A stretch of 64,000 nucleotides of DNA, taken from contig NZ_JAFBDS010000004.1 of the NCBI RefSeq assembly GCF_016908375.1, forward strand, positions 62,001-126,000. The letters are read 5' to 3'. Both the position numbers and the translations under genes were made by a program. This document shows, piece by piece, positions 26,943-35,368 of the stretch (the first letter of the stretch is position 1; the number at the start of each line of letters is the position of its first letter). Origin of the DNA: Amphibacillus cookii (lineage in GTDB: Bacteria; Bacillota; Bacilli; Bacillales; Amphibacillaceae). The notes beneath the pieces are model-generated. The model worked only from the letters and a program-made list of their open reading frames with translations. It did not search any database and had not been told where the DNA came from.

Positions 26943-27815
26943 TTAATACAAATCTGCTTTACCAACCGTATTAAGAATTGTCAGCTTGTGCTTAACAACC
27001 TCTTTCACCTTATTGTTTGCCGATGGATAGACTTGATTAGGCTCATACATATTAGGTTTTTCAACCAACAAACGTCGTACTTCAGCAAAAAATACACTTT
27101 TTAAATCAGACGACAGATTTACTTTACCTACTCCATATTTTACAGCCTCACTAACCTCAGCATCAGGATTTCCAGACCCACCGTGCAAAACAAATGGAAT
27201 ATCTATACGTTTACTTAACTCTTTTAACAACGGAAGGTTCAGTTCTGGCTTGACCTCCTTCGGGTAAAGACCATGAGCCGTGCCAATAGCCACCGCAAGC
27301 GTATCGATGCCAGTCCGATTGACAAAATCAACAGCCTGGTCGGGATCAGTATAAATAATTGTATCAGATCCGCCTTCATAGGAGTCTCCATTATTACCAA
27401 TAGTACCCAATTCAGCTTCGACTGAAACACCTACCTTATGGGCAAGCTCGACAACCTGACTTGTCAAAGCTACGTTATCTTCATAGTCAGCAAGTGAGGC
27501 ATCAATCATCACAGAGGTATAGCCATTACGAATGGCACGCATTACGTCACCAAGGGTACCACCATGATCCATATGAATAACAACCGGAACGTTACTTTGG
27601 TATGCATATGCTTTTACAGTGGCAACAAAAGCATCACCTAAATACTCTATTTCATCTGGATGGATTTCAAGAATCACTGGTGCATTTTGCGCCTCTACCT
27701 CCTCCATTATTGCTTTTAGCATATCATAGCTACAAATATTAAAGGCTGGCACTGCAAATTTATGAGCTTTGGCTACCTGTAGTAGTGCTTTCATTGTATA
27801 TAGCAATTTAAACAA
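26943..27815 (-). CDS. Class II ketose-bisphosphate aldolase (GatY/KbaY/FbaA family)
   Basis: 290 residues of a zinc-dependent class II aldolase. The proton-donor region HMDHG is near residue 83, the Glu of AELGTIG near 140 and Zn ligands in GTAHG and LHGGSG. It would cleave fructose- or tagatose-1,6-bisphosphate (or a related ketose bisphosphate) to glycerone phosphate and an aldehyde. The frame opens with TTG at 27815; an ATG at 27794 (MKALLQVAKAHKF) is an alternative and neither has ideal ribosome-site spacing. It sits between EIIBC and the regulator. No phosphofructokinase gene is in the operon. Confidence 0.85.
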   Translation of the reverse strand: MFKLLYTMKALLQVAKAHKFAVPAFNICSYDMLKAIMEEVEAQNAPVILEIHPDEIEYLGDAFVATVKAYAYQSNVPVVIHMDHGGTLGDVMRAIRNGYTSVMIDASLADYEDNVALTSQVVELAHKVGVSVEAELGTIGNNGDSYEGGSDTIIYTDPDQAVDFVNRTGIDTLAVAIGTAHGLYPKEVKPELNLPLLKELSKRIDIPFVLHGGSGNPDAEVSEAVKYGVGKVNLSSDLKSVFFAEVRRLLVEKPNMYEPNQVYPSANNKVKEVVKHKLTILNTVGKADLY

Positions 27816-27822
27816 TCCCTTC

Positions 27823-29220
27823 TTATTCTATAATTGTATTTGTCAATGCTTCTTGCTTGATTGGTTTTTTTAGCAAACCAATCATAACTGCTGTCACTAA
27901 TGTACCTACAACTAAAGCTAACAGATACATAGGCAAGTTATTAATAACATTAGGTATGAACATCACCCACACACCACCATGTGGAGCCATAGACGTCACA
28001 CCAGCAGCCATAGAAATAGAGGCTGCTACTGCTGAGCCTACCATTAAGCTAGGAATTACCCGAATTGGATCAGCTACTGCAAATGGGATCGCACCTTCTG
28101 TAATATATGAGGCACCTAATACCCAACAAGACTTACCAGATGTTTTTTCTTCCAATGTAAACTTGTTTTTAAATATTACTGTTGCTAAAGCAAGCCCTAG
28201 TGGCGGTGTCATACCCGCCATCATACACGCTGCAATAGGTGCATTAACACCAGCTGACATGAGTCCAATTGAAAAAGTCGAAATAGCCTTATTTATCGGC
28301 CCCCCCATATCCGCTGCCATCATAACCCCAATCAGTAAGCCAAACATCAATCCAGAAGTCTCGCCTAAACCATTTAAAAATTCAGTCAGCCCATTTAATA
28401 CCCATGAAATTGGTGTGTCAATGAGGAAAACCATCGCCATTCCAACAATAGTAATCGAGATCAACGGCACAACAATTAATTGGAAAATAGCTGAGATTGA
28501 TTGCTTAACATGTATTTTAGTTGCCGTAAAATCAGTTACATAGCCTGCTAGAATGCCACCGATCATTCCACCCAGAAATCCTGACCCGCCAGCCGCCGCT
28601 AACGTTCCCGCTATTAAACCTGGAGCAAAGCCTGCTCGCCCAGCAATTGACGAAGCTATCCCCGCCGCTAGAGCAGGCACCATTAGGGCAAATGCTGTAC
28701 CACCACCAATTTGCGATAGTGCACCGGCAATGACATTATATTTCCCGCTGTCGGGATCAGATGCTTCAATTCCAAAAGCAAAACTAATTGCAATAAGAAT
28801 ACCACCAGCAATTACAAATGGAAGCATGTAATTGACACCATTCATAAAATGACTATACAGCCCCTTTTTATGACTAGATACTGAGCTATTCTCTTCCGTA
28901 TCTTTACTGGATTGAAACGTGCCTTCCCCTCTGATCGCCTCTTCCAGAATAGTAATGGGATCTTTGATCGCTTTAGATGTTGACACCTTCTTAATCGTTT
29001 TCCCCGCAAAGCGACTTAGATCAATCCCTTTATCAACCGCGAGGATAACGACATCTGCTTCTTTAATTTCTTGCTCTGTCAATACATTCTCCGTTTTAGC
29101 GCCTTGAGTTTCAATTTTGACTTGATATCCCTCCGCTTCTGCCGCTTTTTGCAACTTTTCTGCCGCCATATAAGTATGGGCGATACCGGTCGGACATGCC
29201 GTAACACCAATGATTTTCAT
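27823..29220 (-). CDS. PTS fructose-family EIIBC component
   Basis: 465 residues. The EIIB domain (about 1-100) has the phosphorylated Cys9 in TACPTGIAHTYMA. A Ser-rich linker leads to the EIIC membrane domain (about 125-455) with eight to ten membrane segments and Gly-rich loops such as GGSGFLGGMIGG. It imports and phosphorylates a ketose or related sugar of the fructose/mannitol class. It starts one base after the stop of EIIA and ends 7 bases before the aldolase gene, so the four genes form one operon. Confidence 0.9.
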   Translation of the reverse strand: MKIIGVTACPTGIAHTYMAAEKLQKAAEAEGYQVKIETQGAKTENVLTEQEIKEADVVILAVDKGIDLSRFAGKTIKKVSTSKAIKDPITILEEAIRGEGTFQSSKDTEENSSVSSHKKGLYSHFMNGVNYMLPFVIAGGILIAISFAFGIEASDPDSGKYNVIAGALSQIGGGTAFALMVPALAAGIASSIAGRAGFAPGLIAGTLAAAGGSGFLGGMIGGILAGYVTDFTATKIHVKQSISAIFQLIVVPLISITIVGMAMVFLIDTPISWVLNGLTEFLNGLGETSGLMFGLLIGVMMAADMGGPINKAISTFSIGLMSAGVNAPIAACMMAGMTPPLGLALATVIFKNKFTLEEKTSGKSCWVLGASYITEGAIPFAVADPIRVIPSLMVGSAVAASISMAAGVTSMAPHGGVWVMFIPNVINNLPMYLLALVVGTLVTAVMIGLLKKPIKQEALTNTIIE

Positions 29221-29221
29221 C

Positions 29222-29680
29222 TTATTCGCCTCCTAAGCTTGTTAAAATAGAGCGTATTTCTTCTGCATCTTTGGCCATCTTGATGCTCGCCTTAAACTGA
29301 TCATCCATTAACTTTCTTGCTAAGAAACTAAGCAGCTCGAGATGCGTAACATTATCCTGATCGGGAACAGCAATCATAAAAACACACTCAACACGTGACT
29401 CATCTAAAGCCAAATAGTCCGATAGCTCATCTACATGAGCGAAAGCGATCGTCGGTTTTACTACAGCCTTTGATTTCGCATGGGGAATACCAAAGCCATC
29501 CTCAATACCTGTAGAAGCTTCCTTTTCCCGCTTTTTTAAGTCCTTTATAAAACGTCTTGCACTTGTGATAAATCCATTATTTTCAAGGTTTAGAGCTAGA
29601 TTATTAAACAATTCTTCCTTTGTCTTAATCGTTAAATCAAAGACAATATTTTGTTTATCTAACACCGATGATAGTTGCAT
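29222..29680 (-). CDS. PTS fructose-family EIIA component
   Basis: 152 residues of the EIIA-Fru/Mtl fold. The active-site His67 lies in GFGIPHAK. It takes phosphate from HPr and passes it to Cys9 of the adjacent EIIB domain. It is the first gene of the operon, with GGAGGGG before the ATG, a good promoter at 29756-29728 and a palindromic operator between them. Confidence 0.9.
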   Translation of the reverse strand: MQLSSVLDKQNIVFDLTIKTKEELFNNLALNLENNGFITSARRFIKDLKKREKEASTGIEDGFGIPHAKSKAVVKPTIAFAHVDELSDYLALDESRVECVFMIAVPDQDNVTHLELLSFLARKLMDDQFKASIKMAKDAEEIRSILTSLGGE

Positions 29681-29701
29681 ATCACCCCTCCTATCTCAAT
29701 T

Positions 29702-29717
29702 TGGTAAGCGCTTACCA
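29702..29717. promoter_or_regulatory. 16-bp perfect palindrome, operator (cre-like) of the PTS operon
   Basis: TGGTAAGCGCTTACCA is a perfect 16-bp palindrome. Its inner part matches the cre consensus at 12 of 14 positions. It begins a few bases after the predicted transcription start, a repressing position for either CcpA or the DeoR protein. Confidence 0.65.
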
Positions 29718-29727
29718 CGACAATGTC

Positions 29728-29756
29728 ATTGTAGCACCATGATCTATTTAGTTCAA
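29728..29756 (-). promoter_or_regulatory. Promoter of the PTS operon
   Basis: On the minus strand TTGAAC (29756-29751), a 17-base spacer and TACAAT (29733-29728) form a SigA-type promoter with an extended -10 TG. Confidence 0.65.
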
Positions 29757-30113
29757 TGAAATGAACGAAAGTTTACATTTTGGATTTAATAACACTTAAA
29801 CATGCATTTTAATGAACGAAAACGATCATTTAGTTTTTTAACTTGGGTGAGCGTTATATGGCAGACAGGGGGAGAAAATGAGATTAGTATTATTGCATTT
29901 ATAGAATGGAAATACTTTGTTAGCAGAAGAAATGACGAAGACATGTTATTAAGACAAAAATAAACTGATAACAGCATAAGATTATTGTTAGTACTACAAT
30001 GATTCGAATCGTTTGTGGCAATTTGATTCTTAAACCTCAAAATAGAAAATCTATTGAGGTAGGTAGTAGCTCTATGGTATCCGTATAGCCAGAGGTTTTC
30101 AAAGACTAGCAGT
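29757..30113. other. Intergenic region, no gene supported
   Basis: About 357 bases. A 124-codon minus-strand frame (30160-29786) runs through the terminator at 30114-30141 and has no ribosome site, so it is not counted. Confidence 0.5.
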
Positions 30114-30141
30114 AAAAAACGAGCTTGTGCTACAAGCTCGT
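30114..30141 (-). terminator. Terminator of the GAF/FapA operon
   Basis: ACGAGCTTG pairs with CAAGCTCGT (9 bp, 5-base loop); on the minus strand it is followed by TTTTTT. It lies 29 bases after the stop of the GAF-domain gene. Confidence 0.85.
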
Positions 30142-30169
30142 TTAGTTTGATATTTAACAAGTAATGACA

Positions 30170-31990
30170 TTAAAAGTTAAAGTTTAATATATCCTCTTTC
30201 TGTTCAACATTAGCGATGCTATGCCATTCCTTACTGTTTATTTCATGATCGGATAACATAAATTCATACCCATTAAATTGATAGTTTTGACAGCCCACCA
30301 ACGCTTGTTGCTGCTGATGCTCATGATTAAATGGACCACTATTTGTTCTTTTATAATAAACGAAAAAGGGCACTTGATATTCCTTTAAAGCATGTAGTTT
30401 ATTCTCAACGTCTTCTAAAAATTTTTCTCTTTCATTAAGCGTGTAATACTGTTTAATTTTACTGTTTTGGTCAATTTGATAGATGATTGGAGAAATATTT
30501 TTCGTTATCGTATCAATAAGTAAAACTTCCTCTTCCTTTAAACTATCTTTGGCTTCTAACACAATTAAAAAACCAAAAGGCAGTGGATTATCTTCCATTA
30601 CCATTGAATCGTCAAGGCCTTTAGATGTTAATATAGGTGATATGACGACGCAATTTGTTTCATTAACTAGCTTTTGCATTTCCTCATTGAAATACTTCTT
30701 GATCGCCCCTTCTGAAAAACCATATAAAGTCTCTCCACTCAAAGCATCTTCCCATTGATCATTGATCAGGAATAGCTGCTCATCAGCTTCTAACCCTATA
30801 CTACTTGTTATTTTATACTGCCCTTCTTGTTGAAAAGCGAAAAACATTTTTTTAACCCCAAAGTAAAGTTGTAATGTCTTAGCTGTTAGGTGAGTTAATT
30901 CCTCCATCGTTCGGCAATGGTTAATATTTCTTACCAATTTGTTTAGACTAGATAAAACCTTAAACTTCCTATCAATCTTTTGTTTTTGAATGGCAAGCTC
31001 ATCAAACATCATTGCATTATTAATTGCTATATAGGTAGAACCTGCTAATGATTCAATTAATTCAAACAGCGATGGATCGTAATCATCTTTATTTAATGGT
31101 TGGCCTAATGTTACCAAACCTAAAATTTCCTCTTTTACAATAAGTACAATATACTTTGCACTTAATTGCTGAAACACATCATAGTTAACGAAAAGTTTTT
31201 GAATGATATTGGCATCTCGCTCAATATGCAAGACAATCGGTTCACCTCTATAACGTGTGTCAACTAACTCTATTTCTGTATAGTATTTTTGATAATTAGT
31301 AACGTCACGGTAACCCTTGATTTTTATGACCTCAGTAACAGCATCATATATACCGAAAGAAGTCACCCTACTACCTGACACTTCACTAAATACTTCCGTG
31401 GCTATCGTATAGAGTTTTTCCAAAGTCACTTCAGATAACATCACTTTCGTATTTTGATTAATTGCAAACAAGTCGAAATTCTTCTGATCTAATTTAGCAT
31501 TTGATTCTTTCAATTCAGCAAAATATTTACAGTTTTCTAATGAATTATTAATTAACCGCATCAAAGCATCTGCAACGATGTAATCATCCTTCTTAAAATC
31601 ATCAACAACTTTTCCATTTGTTAAAATAAAACCAACCATGTAATTGTCAACCATAAGTGGAATAACCAATTTGATATTAAACTGCTCTATGATTTGCTTA
31701 GAAAAAAAAGCCTCAAAGTTATCGACAACAATATTACCAAAGTGAGCTGGAAAATGACGTAGCTCCGTAGAATCGGGAATCTTACATTCATTAAACGGGT
31801 ATAACCTGTTGTACTTTAAAACAAAGCCCTCATCTCTTTTTATAAATAATGCAGATGCATTTAATGTTAAAATTTCATTCGAAAATTCAAACGCAAATTC
31901 TGTAATTTGTTCTGTATTAAAACGCTGCGTGAAAAATTCAACAGCCTTTAGCAGACCTTCATACCTATATAAGCGCTTTACTCGATCCAT
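30170..31990 (-). CDS. Multi-GAF-domain protein, no output domain
   Basis: 606 residues without signal peptide or membrane segments. At least two, perhaps three, GAF-like sensor modules seem to be present (roughly 20-160, 180-330, 355-505). Typical GAF stretches are visible: KLVIPLMVDNYMVGFIL near 108, IVLIVKEEILGLVTLGQPL near 283 and a VISPILTS region near 455. A C-terminal segment of about 90 residues has no recognisable kinase, GGDEF or helix-turn-helix domain. It is a likely cytoplasmic ligand or redox sensor that signals by protein contact. AAGGGGGGGG precedes the ATG. It lies 43 bases after the FapA-domain gene in the same operon, so the two proteins probably act together. Confidence 0.65.
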   Translation of the reverse strand: MDRVKRLYRYEGLLKAVEFFTQRFNTEQITEFAFEFSNEILTLNASALFIKRDEGFVLKYNRLYPFNECKIPDSTELRHFPAHFGNIVVDNFEAFFSKQIIEQFNIKLVIPLMVDNYMVGFILTNGKVVDDFKKDDYIVADALMRLINNSLENCKYFAELKESNAKLDQKNFDLFAINQNTKVMLSEVTLEKLYTIATEVFSEVSGSRVTSFGIYDAVTEVIKIKGYRDVTNYQKYYTEIELVDTRYRGEPIVLHIERDANIIQKLFVNYDVFQQLSAKYIVLIVKEEILGLVTLGQPLNKDDYDPSLFELIESLAGSTYIAINNAMMFDELAIQKQKIDRKFKVLSSLNKLVRNINHCRTMEELTHLTAKTLQLYFGVKKMFFAFQQEGQYKITSSIGLEADEQLFLINDQWEDALSGETLYGFSEGAIKKYFNEEMQKLVNETNCVVISPILTSKGLDDSMVMEDNPLPFGFLIVLEAKDSLKEEEVLLIDTITKNISPIIYQIDQNSKIKQYYTLNEREKFLEDVENKLHALKEYQVPFFVYYKRTNSGPFNHEHQQQQALVGCQNYQFNGYEFMLSDHEINSKEWHSIANVEQKEDILNFNF

Positions 31991-32033
31991 AAAAGCCCCC
32001 CCCTTTACATATGTAATTAACCTAATTTTCTAA

Positions 32034-33650
32034 TTATTCAAAAAATAACTCTCCTTTTTTAACATAATACATCCCTGTCATCGATTTCTTAAGTTTCTTT
32101 TGAATATTCTTAATCTGCATCGTTGTTTCAGGATACGCCTTATAAATGGCTTGTATCTCGCCCTCTCCCTTCGTCTCCAGGAAAGAAACAATCACTTGTC
32201 TTTGCTTTTCCAACATGAACACTTCTTGAGCAAGCTTCTCTTGCACATCCAAATTGTTTTCATACTCTTTTAAAGCATTAACTTTATCATCAGACTCTCC
32301 CTGAAGATTGAAATAGGTTTCATATACTTCTAATTCTCTACTTACTTTCTCTAATTCAATCAATCGTTTTTTATAGTCTTTCAACAAATCTTCTAATTGT
32401 TGTTTCAATTCTAATCGATTAAAACCTTCAATTTTAATCTCGGTTTCACGTTCATATTTATTGCCAATAAAAGCTGATATAACCTGGACCTTTGCTTTGA
32501 CACTTCCGCCAATTATCTTTCCTTTATGCTGATCTAAGACAACTTTTTTGGCCATCAAATCACTTCCGATAGAGTAATATCCAATATTTATTTCATTACC
32601 AGCGACAATTGTACATTCATTGGCATGCTTTATATACACGTTTTGCGCAGCTTCGATGTAAGCTTTTCCCTTACCAAATATGCCCCCTTGTATATATACA
32701 TCTCCTTCTCGAGATATGATCTTATCTATTCCACCAATACCCAACGGGTTTAATATCGAAATATCCTTAGTTGCGGTAACTGAAAAACTATCAGTAACCG
32801 TCCCGGTTATCTTGATGCTCCCATCAAATTCAATATTTCCAGTGTCTACGCCAACATCCCCCGTAATCACTAACATATCATCTACTTTAATTTTTCCATT
32901 TTCAATGACAACTGCTCCATTTTTCTTTGCGTATAGCGTAATGACGCCATTTTCTTTTACTTCCCTAACAGATTTAGGATCGAACTTGAATAGAGATTCG
33001 TTTCCTTTTTTGGCTGGGAGTATCTCACCAGTAACTGTCCGGCCAGGGGTACCTTCTGTTGCTATAATTTTTTCACCTAACCAATCGCCTTTCACTACTT
33101 CATCAATAAGATTCATCTCGTAAAAATTAGCCGAACTATCTTCATTAATTTGTGGTCTTTTTTCTGAGAGCTCAATATATCTGACTTGTGCACCTTTTCC
33201 ATCAACCGGCTCAACACCACGCGCAATAACGACCTTTTCGTTAAAAGGAAGTTCTTTTTTAAGGACTTCGGGTAATATACCTTCCGTCACTCCTGCTGTT
33301 TCCAGCGCTTTTAATATTTCAGATACCATATGTTTATGATCGTATACTTCAATTTCTTTATCTATCAAGTTCAATTTTATTGATGCTTCAAGCAAGTCTT
33401 TTGAAAGAATCACTTCAATAATGGGTTTGGCTTCGCCAATGACTACCGGTTCATTTGCAGCATTCTCTATCGCTTGTTTCAGTAGCATAAAGTTAGTAAT
33501 CTTGATCATCGGAAGTTCTACTAAGATCGGATTAAGATCTAGTAAATTAAACCCTTGTTTACTAACCGTTATCAAGAGTGAATTTCCCTCTGCAAACAAG
33601 CTGAAATATTCATGATCGACTAGTTTTCTTTGTGTTTTATCTGTATCCAT
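32034..33650 (-). CDS. FapA/DUF342-family protein
   Basis: 538 residues from the ATG at 33650, chosen because AGGGGTAGGG lies upstream; the frame is open to 33686 (start not at an ATG with a site). The N-terminal ~160 residues resemble the FapA N domain. The middle (about 165-400) has regular short beta-strand repeats with Gly/Asp turns (GDVGVDTGNIEFDGSIKI), a right-handed beta-helix. The C-terminal ~130 residues are charged and coiled-coil-like. DUF342 proteins influence motility, polar or envelope organisation in several bacteria, but their biochemical role is not settled. It precedes the GAF-domain gene in one operon. Confidence 0.78.
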   Translation of the reverse strand: MDTDKTQRKLVDHEYFSLFAEGNSLLITVSKQGFNLLDLNPILVELPMIKITNFMLLKQAIENAANEPVVIGEAKPIIEVILSKDLLEASIKLNLIDKEIEVYDHKHMVSEILKALETAGVTEGILPEVLKKELPFNEKVVIARGVEPVDGKGAQVRYIELSEKRPQINEDSSANFYEMNLIDEVVKGDWLGEKIIATEGTPGRTVTGEILPAKKGNESLFKFDPKSVREVKENGVITLYAKKNGAVVIENGKIKVDDMLVITGDVGVDTGNIEFDGSIKITGTVTDSFSVTATKDISILNPLGIGGIDKIISREGDVYIQGGIFGKGKAYIEAAQNVYIKHANECTIVAGNEINIGYYSIGSDLMAKKVVLDQHKGKIIGGSVKAKVQVISAFIGNKYERETEIKIEGFNRLELKQQLEDLLKDYKKRLIELEKVSRELEVYETYFNLQGESDDKVNALKEYENNLDVQEKLAQEVFMLEKQRQVIVSFLETKGEGEIQAIYKAYPETTMQIKNIQKKLKKSMTGMYYVKKGELFFE

Positions 33651-34177
33651 ATACCCTACCCCTTCACTAGAATACTTTCGAAACATAAGAATAAATGAGT
33701 CTTTTGGTTTGTGACAATAGTTCCATCATTTTCTATACCTAGTATAATATGATCATTAATAAATTGATATAAATTATTGCAAAAAAAAGCTGGACAAAAT
33801 CGCTTTCTATATGGGGATATATGCAGATTTGACACAATAAAGGGCATTATTTACTTAAAAATGACACATTTTAAGATTAATTAAATATTTTAACATTTAC
33901 TATTATATTTAAAGGCTTATTGTTAACAATGAGATTATCTTGAAAAATGAGGAGATTTCTAATCCGGAAAAGTGAAGCAAGGACATGAAAGCAGGAAAAG
34001 GGGACATAACAGCTCGTGAAGTGGGAAGCTTGCGAAATAAGGAATAGATTGGTCAACTTTAAAAGAGCGGAAGTTCATCTTTCTCACTCCCACCCTACTC
34101 ACCATATTTTTTTATAAAAAGGCTCGCTAAATCAATACGCATGCTCTCTACTAACTGTCTAACTAATGAGCCTCTTA
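33651..34177. other. Intergenic region with an SASP-like gene remnant
   Basis: About 527 bases with no intact gene. It contains the degenerate SASP-like sequence at 33972-34047. Confidence 0.5.
33972..34047 (+). pseudogene. Degenerate SASP-like gene
   Basis: Codons 33991-34047 read AGKGDITAREVGSLRNKE and stop, closely matching AGQGDITAREAGGLKHKK of the intact gene at 39396-39539. Upstream, GTGAAGCAAGG matches the intact gene's GTAAAGCAAGA, but about 11 bases are missing between, which breaks the frame. The 5' part of the gene is not recognisable. Confidence 0.6.
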
Positions 34178-34534
34178 TTAACCATTAATATATTTCGCTT
34201 TATTTTTATCTGTTATTTCCTTGTTTTGATCTTTATCAAACCCTATTACATATACATTGTCTGAATTAGTTTGTACATATATTTCATAGTAGTTTTGAGG
34301 CTCATCTTCAAAAATAACTTTTGCGTAATATGTTCCTTGTTTCCAATCATATAAAATTTCTTTTTCTTGAATGATAGATTCATAATTGTTTTCAACAATA
34401 TACGAATCTATTATTTCAGTATTTTCTTTTTTCTTATTAAAAAAACTCATAAATATTGTACCGCCTGTAATTAGAAATAAAGCAATAATTATTATAAAAA
34501 TATACCTGGTTTTCTTTCTTTTAATTATTGGCAT
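34178..34534 (-). CDS. DUF3139-like small membrane-anchored protein
   Basis: 118 residues. A basic N-terminus (PIIKRKKTR) is followed by one membrane segment (about 11-30). An extracellular domain of about 85 residues rich in Tyr, Glu and Asp follows (YDWKQGTYYAKVIFEDEPQNY). This layout and the ...YYEIYV...YVIGFD pattern resemble the DUF3139 family of Bacillaceae, whose function is unknown. AAAGGAGATTGATG lies upstream of the ATG. It stands alone. Confidence 0.65.
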   Translation of the reverse strand: MPIIKRKKTRYIFIIIIALFLITGGTIFMSFFNKKKENTEIIDSYIVENNYESIIQEKEILYDWKQGTYYAKVIFEDEPQNYYEIYVQTNSDNVYVIGFDKDQNKEITDKNKAKYING

Positions 34535-34597
34535 ACAGCATCAATCTCCTTTATATTGTAATCAATACCAAAAAATAAAAAACATAGCCGCGGGGGG

Positions 34598-34889
34598 GTA
34601 TGTCTTGTTAAAACAATTATATTATTTACATCTTTTGTATTATTTGGATATTTATTCGTTTACTCTAACACATCTTTGGCAAAAAATGCGATTGATGAAA
34701 GTGTTAATTTTTCTAAAGAAAATTACAAATACGGATTTACCGAATCGAAAACTTCAAAGGATCCTACCTATTTGTTCTAAAATTGTATGGCAAGCTTATA
34801 ACGCTCAAGGTAAAAGCTTCACAGGAATAATTGGTTCATATCAATTACCCAATAAAATCACTGGAGCAAAAGCTCTTCGTATAATGTAA
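34598..34889 (+). pseudogene. Small secreted protein gene, apparently frameshifted
   Basis: One frame from about 34598 reads VKTIILFTSFVLFGYLFVY then SNTSLAKNA, a convincing signal peptide with its cleavage region. It continues KENYKYGFTESKTSKDP and stops after TYLF at about 34780. A second frame then continues CSKIVWQAYNAQGKSFTGI to TAA at 34887-34889. Joining the frames near 34775 would give one secreted protein of about 95 residues. The first frame has no ATG/GTG/TTG start; a seven-G run sits at 34592-34598 where the ribosome site would be. The size and Lys/Tyr/Trp-rich character would suit a bacteriocin-like peptide, but no family is recognised. Confidence 0.35.
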
Positions 34890-35368
34890 TTGTAAATTAA
34901 ATTATTAGAGATAGAGAGTAATATGAATTAATCTATTACACTCTATCTTTTTGTAACAGTCTGTTTCTTTGGATGTTAGGAAGAAATATCTGTTTTTAAC
35001 TGTAAGTTGAAACATTGTAAACAATAAAAACTCACAACTAATTGTTTTTAGTTTAACAGATCACATAAACTCTTCCTTCGTCTCCTATCTGAATGCATTG
35101 ACCGTTCACATTCACTCTCACCAAAATTGTACGTCTTTACATAATGTTTTGCAAAATAATTCCTAATCCCCTCACAACTGTTGAAATCTAAAAAGTCCAC
35201 CTGATATTCTCTTGAGATCATCCTTTTTCATTATACGCTTCTAAATCGTCATTTTTGAATTTGGCTATGGCTTCTTTGAACAATCCGAAATAAACAAGTC
35301 GTTTTCCTTCAAATGCCCGATTAGGGACGGTGATCTATGATAAACGTGATCACCATCTATATCAAAAC
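34890..35368. other. Intergenic region with a repeat fragment
   Basis: About 479 bases with no gene seen. The end of a dispersed repeat is at 35320-35345, and a 7-bp hairpin GGTGATC...GATCACC lies at 35329-35355, about 15 bases from the GH43 stop. Confidence 0.45.
35320..35345 (+). repeat. Dispersed repeat, fragment E
   Basis: GGGACGGTGATCTATGATAAA resembles the 3' end of the repeat unit (TATGGACGGTCATCTGTGATAAA in copy A). Confidence 0.45.

Noticed and set aside
28553-28831. Plus-strand frames opposite the PTS EIIC domain
   Set aside because: They are shadows of the EIIBC gene, which has full family motifs on the minus strand.
29786-30160. 124-codon minus-strand frame between the PTS and GAF genes
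   Set aside because: It includes the GAF operon terminator and has no ribosome site.
34386-34889. 167-codon plus-strand frame across 34.4-34.9 kb
   Set aside because: Its first part is antisense to the DUF3139-like gene, and its later part only joins pieces of the frameshifted secreted protein.
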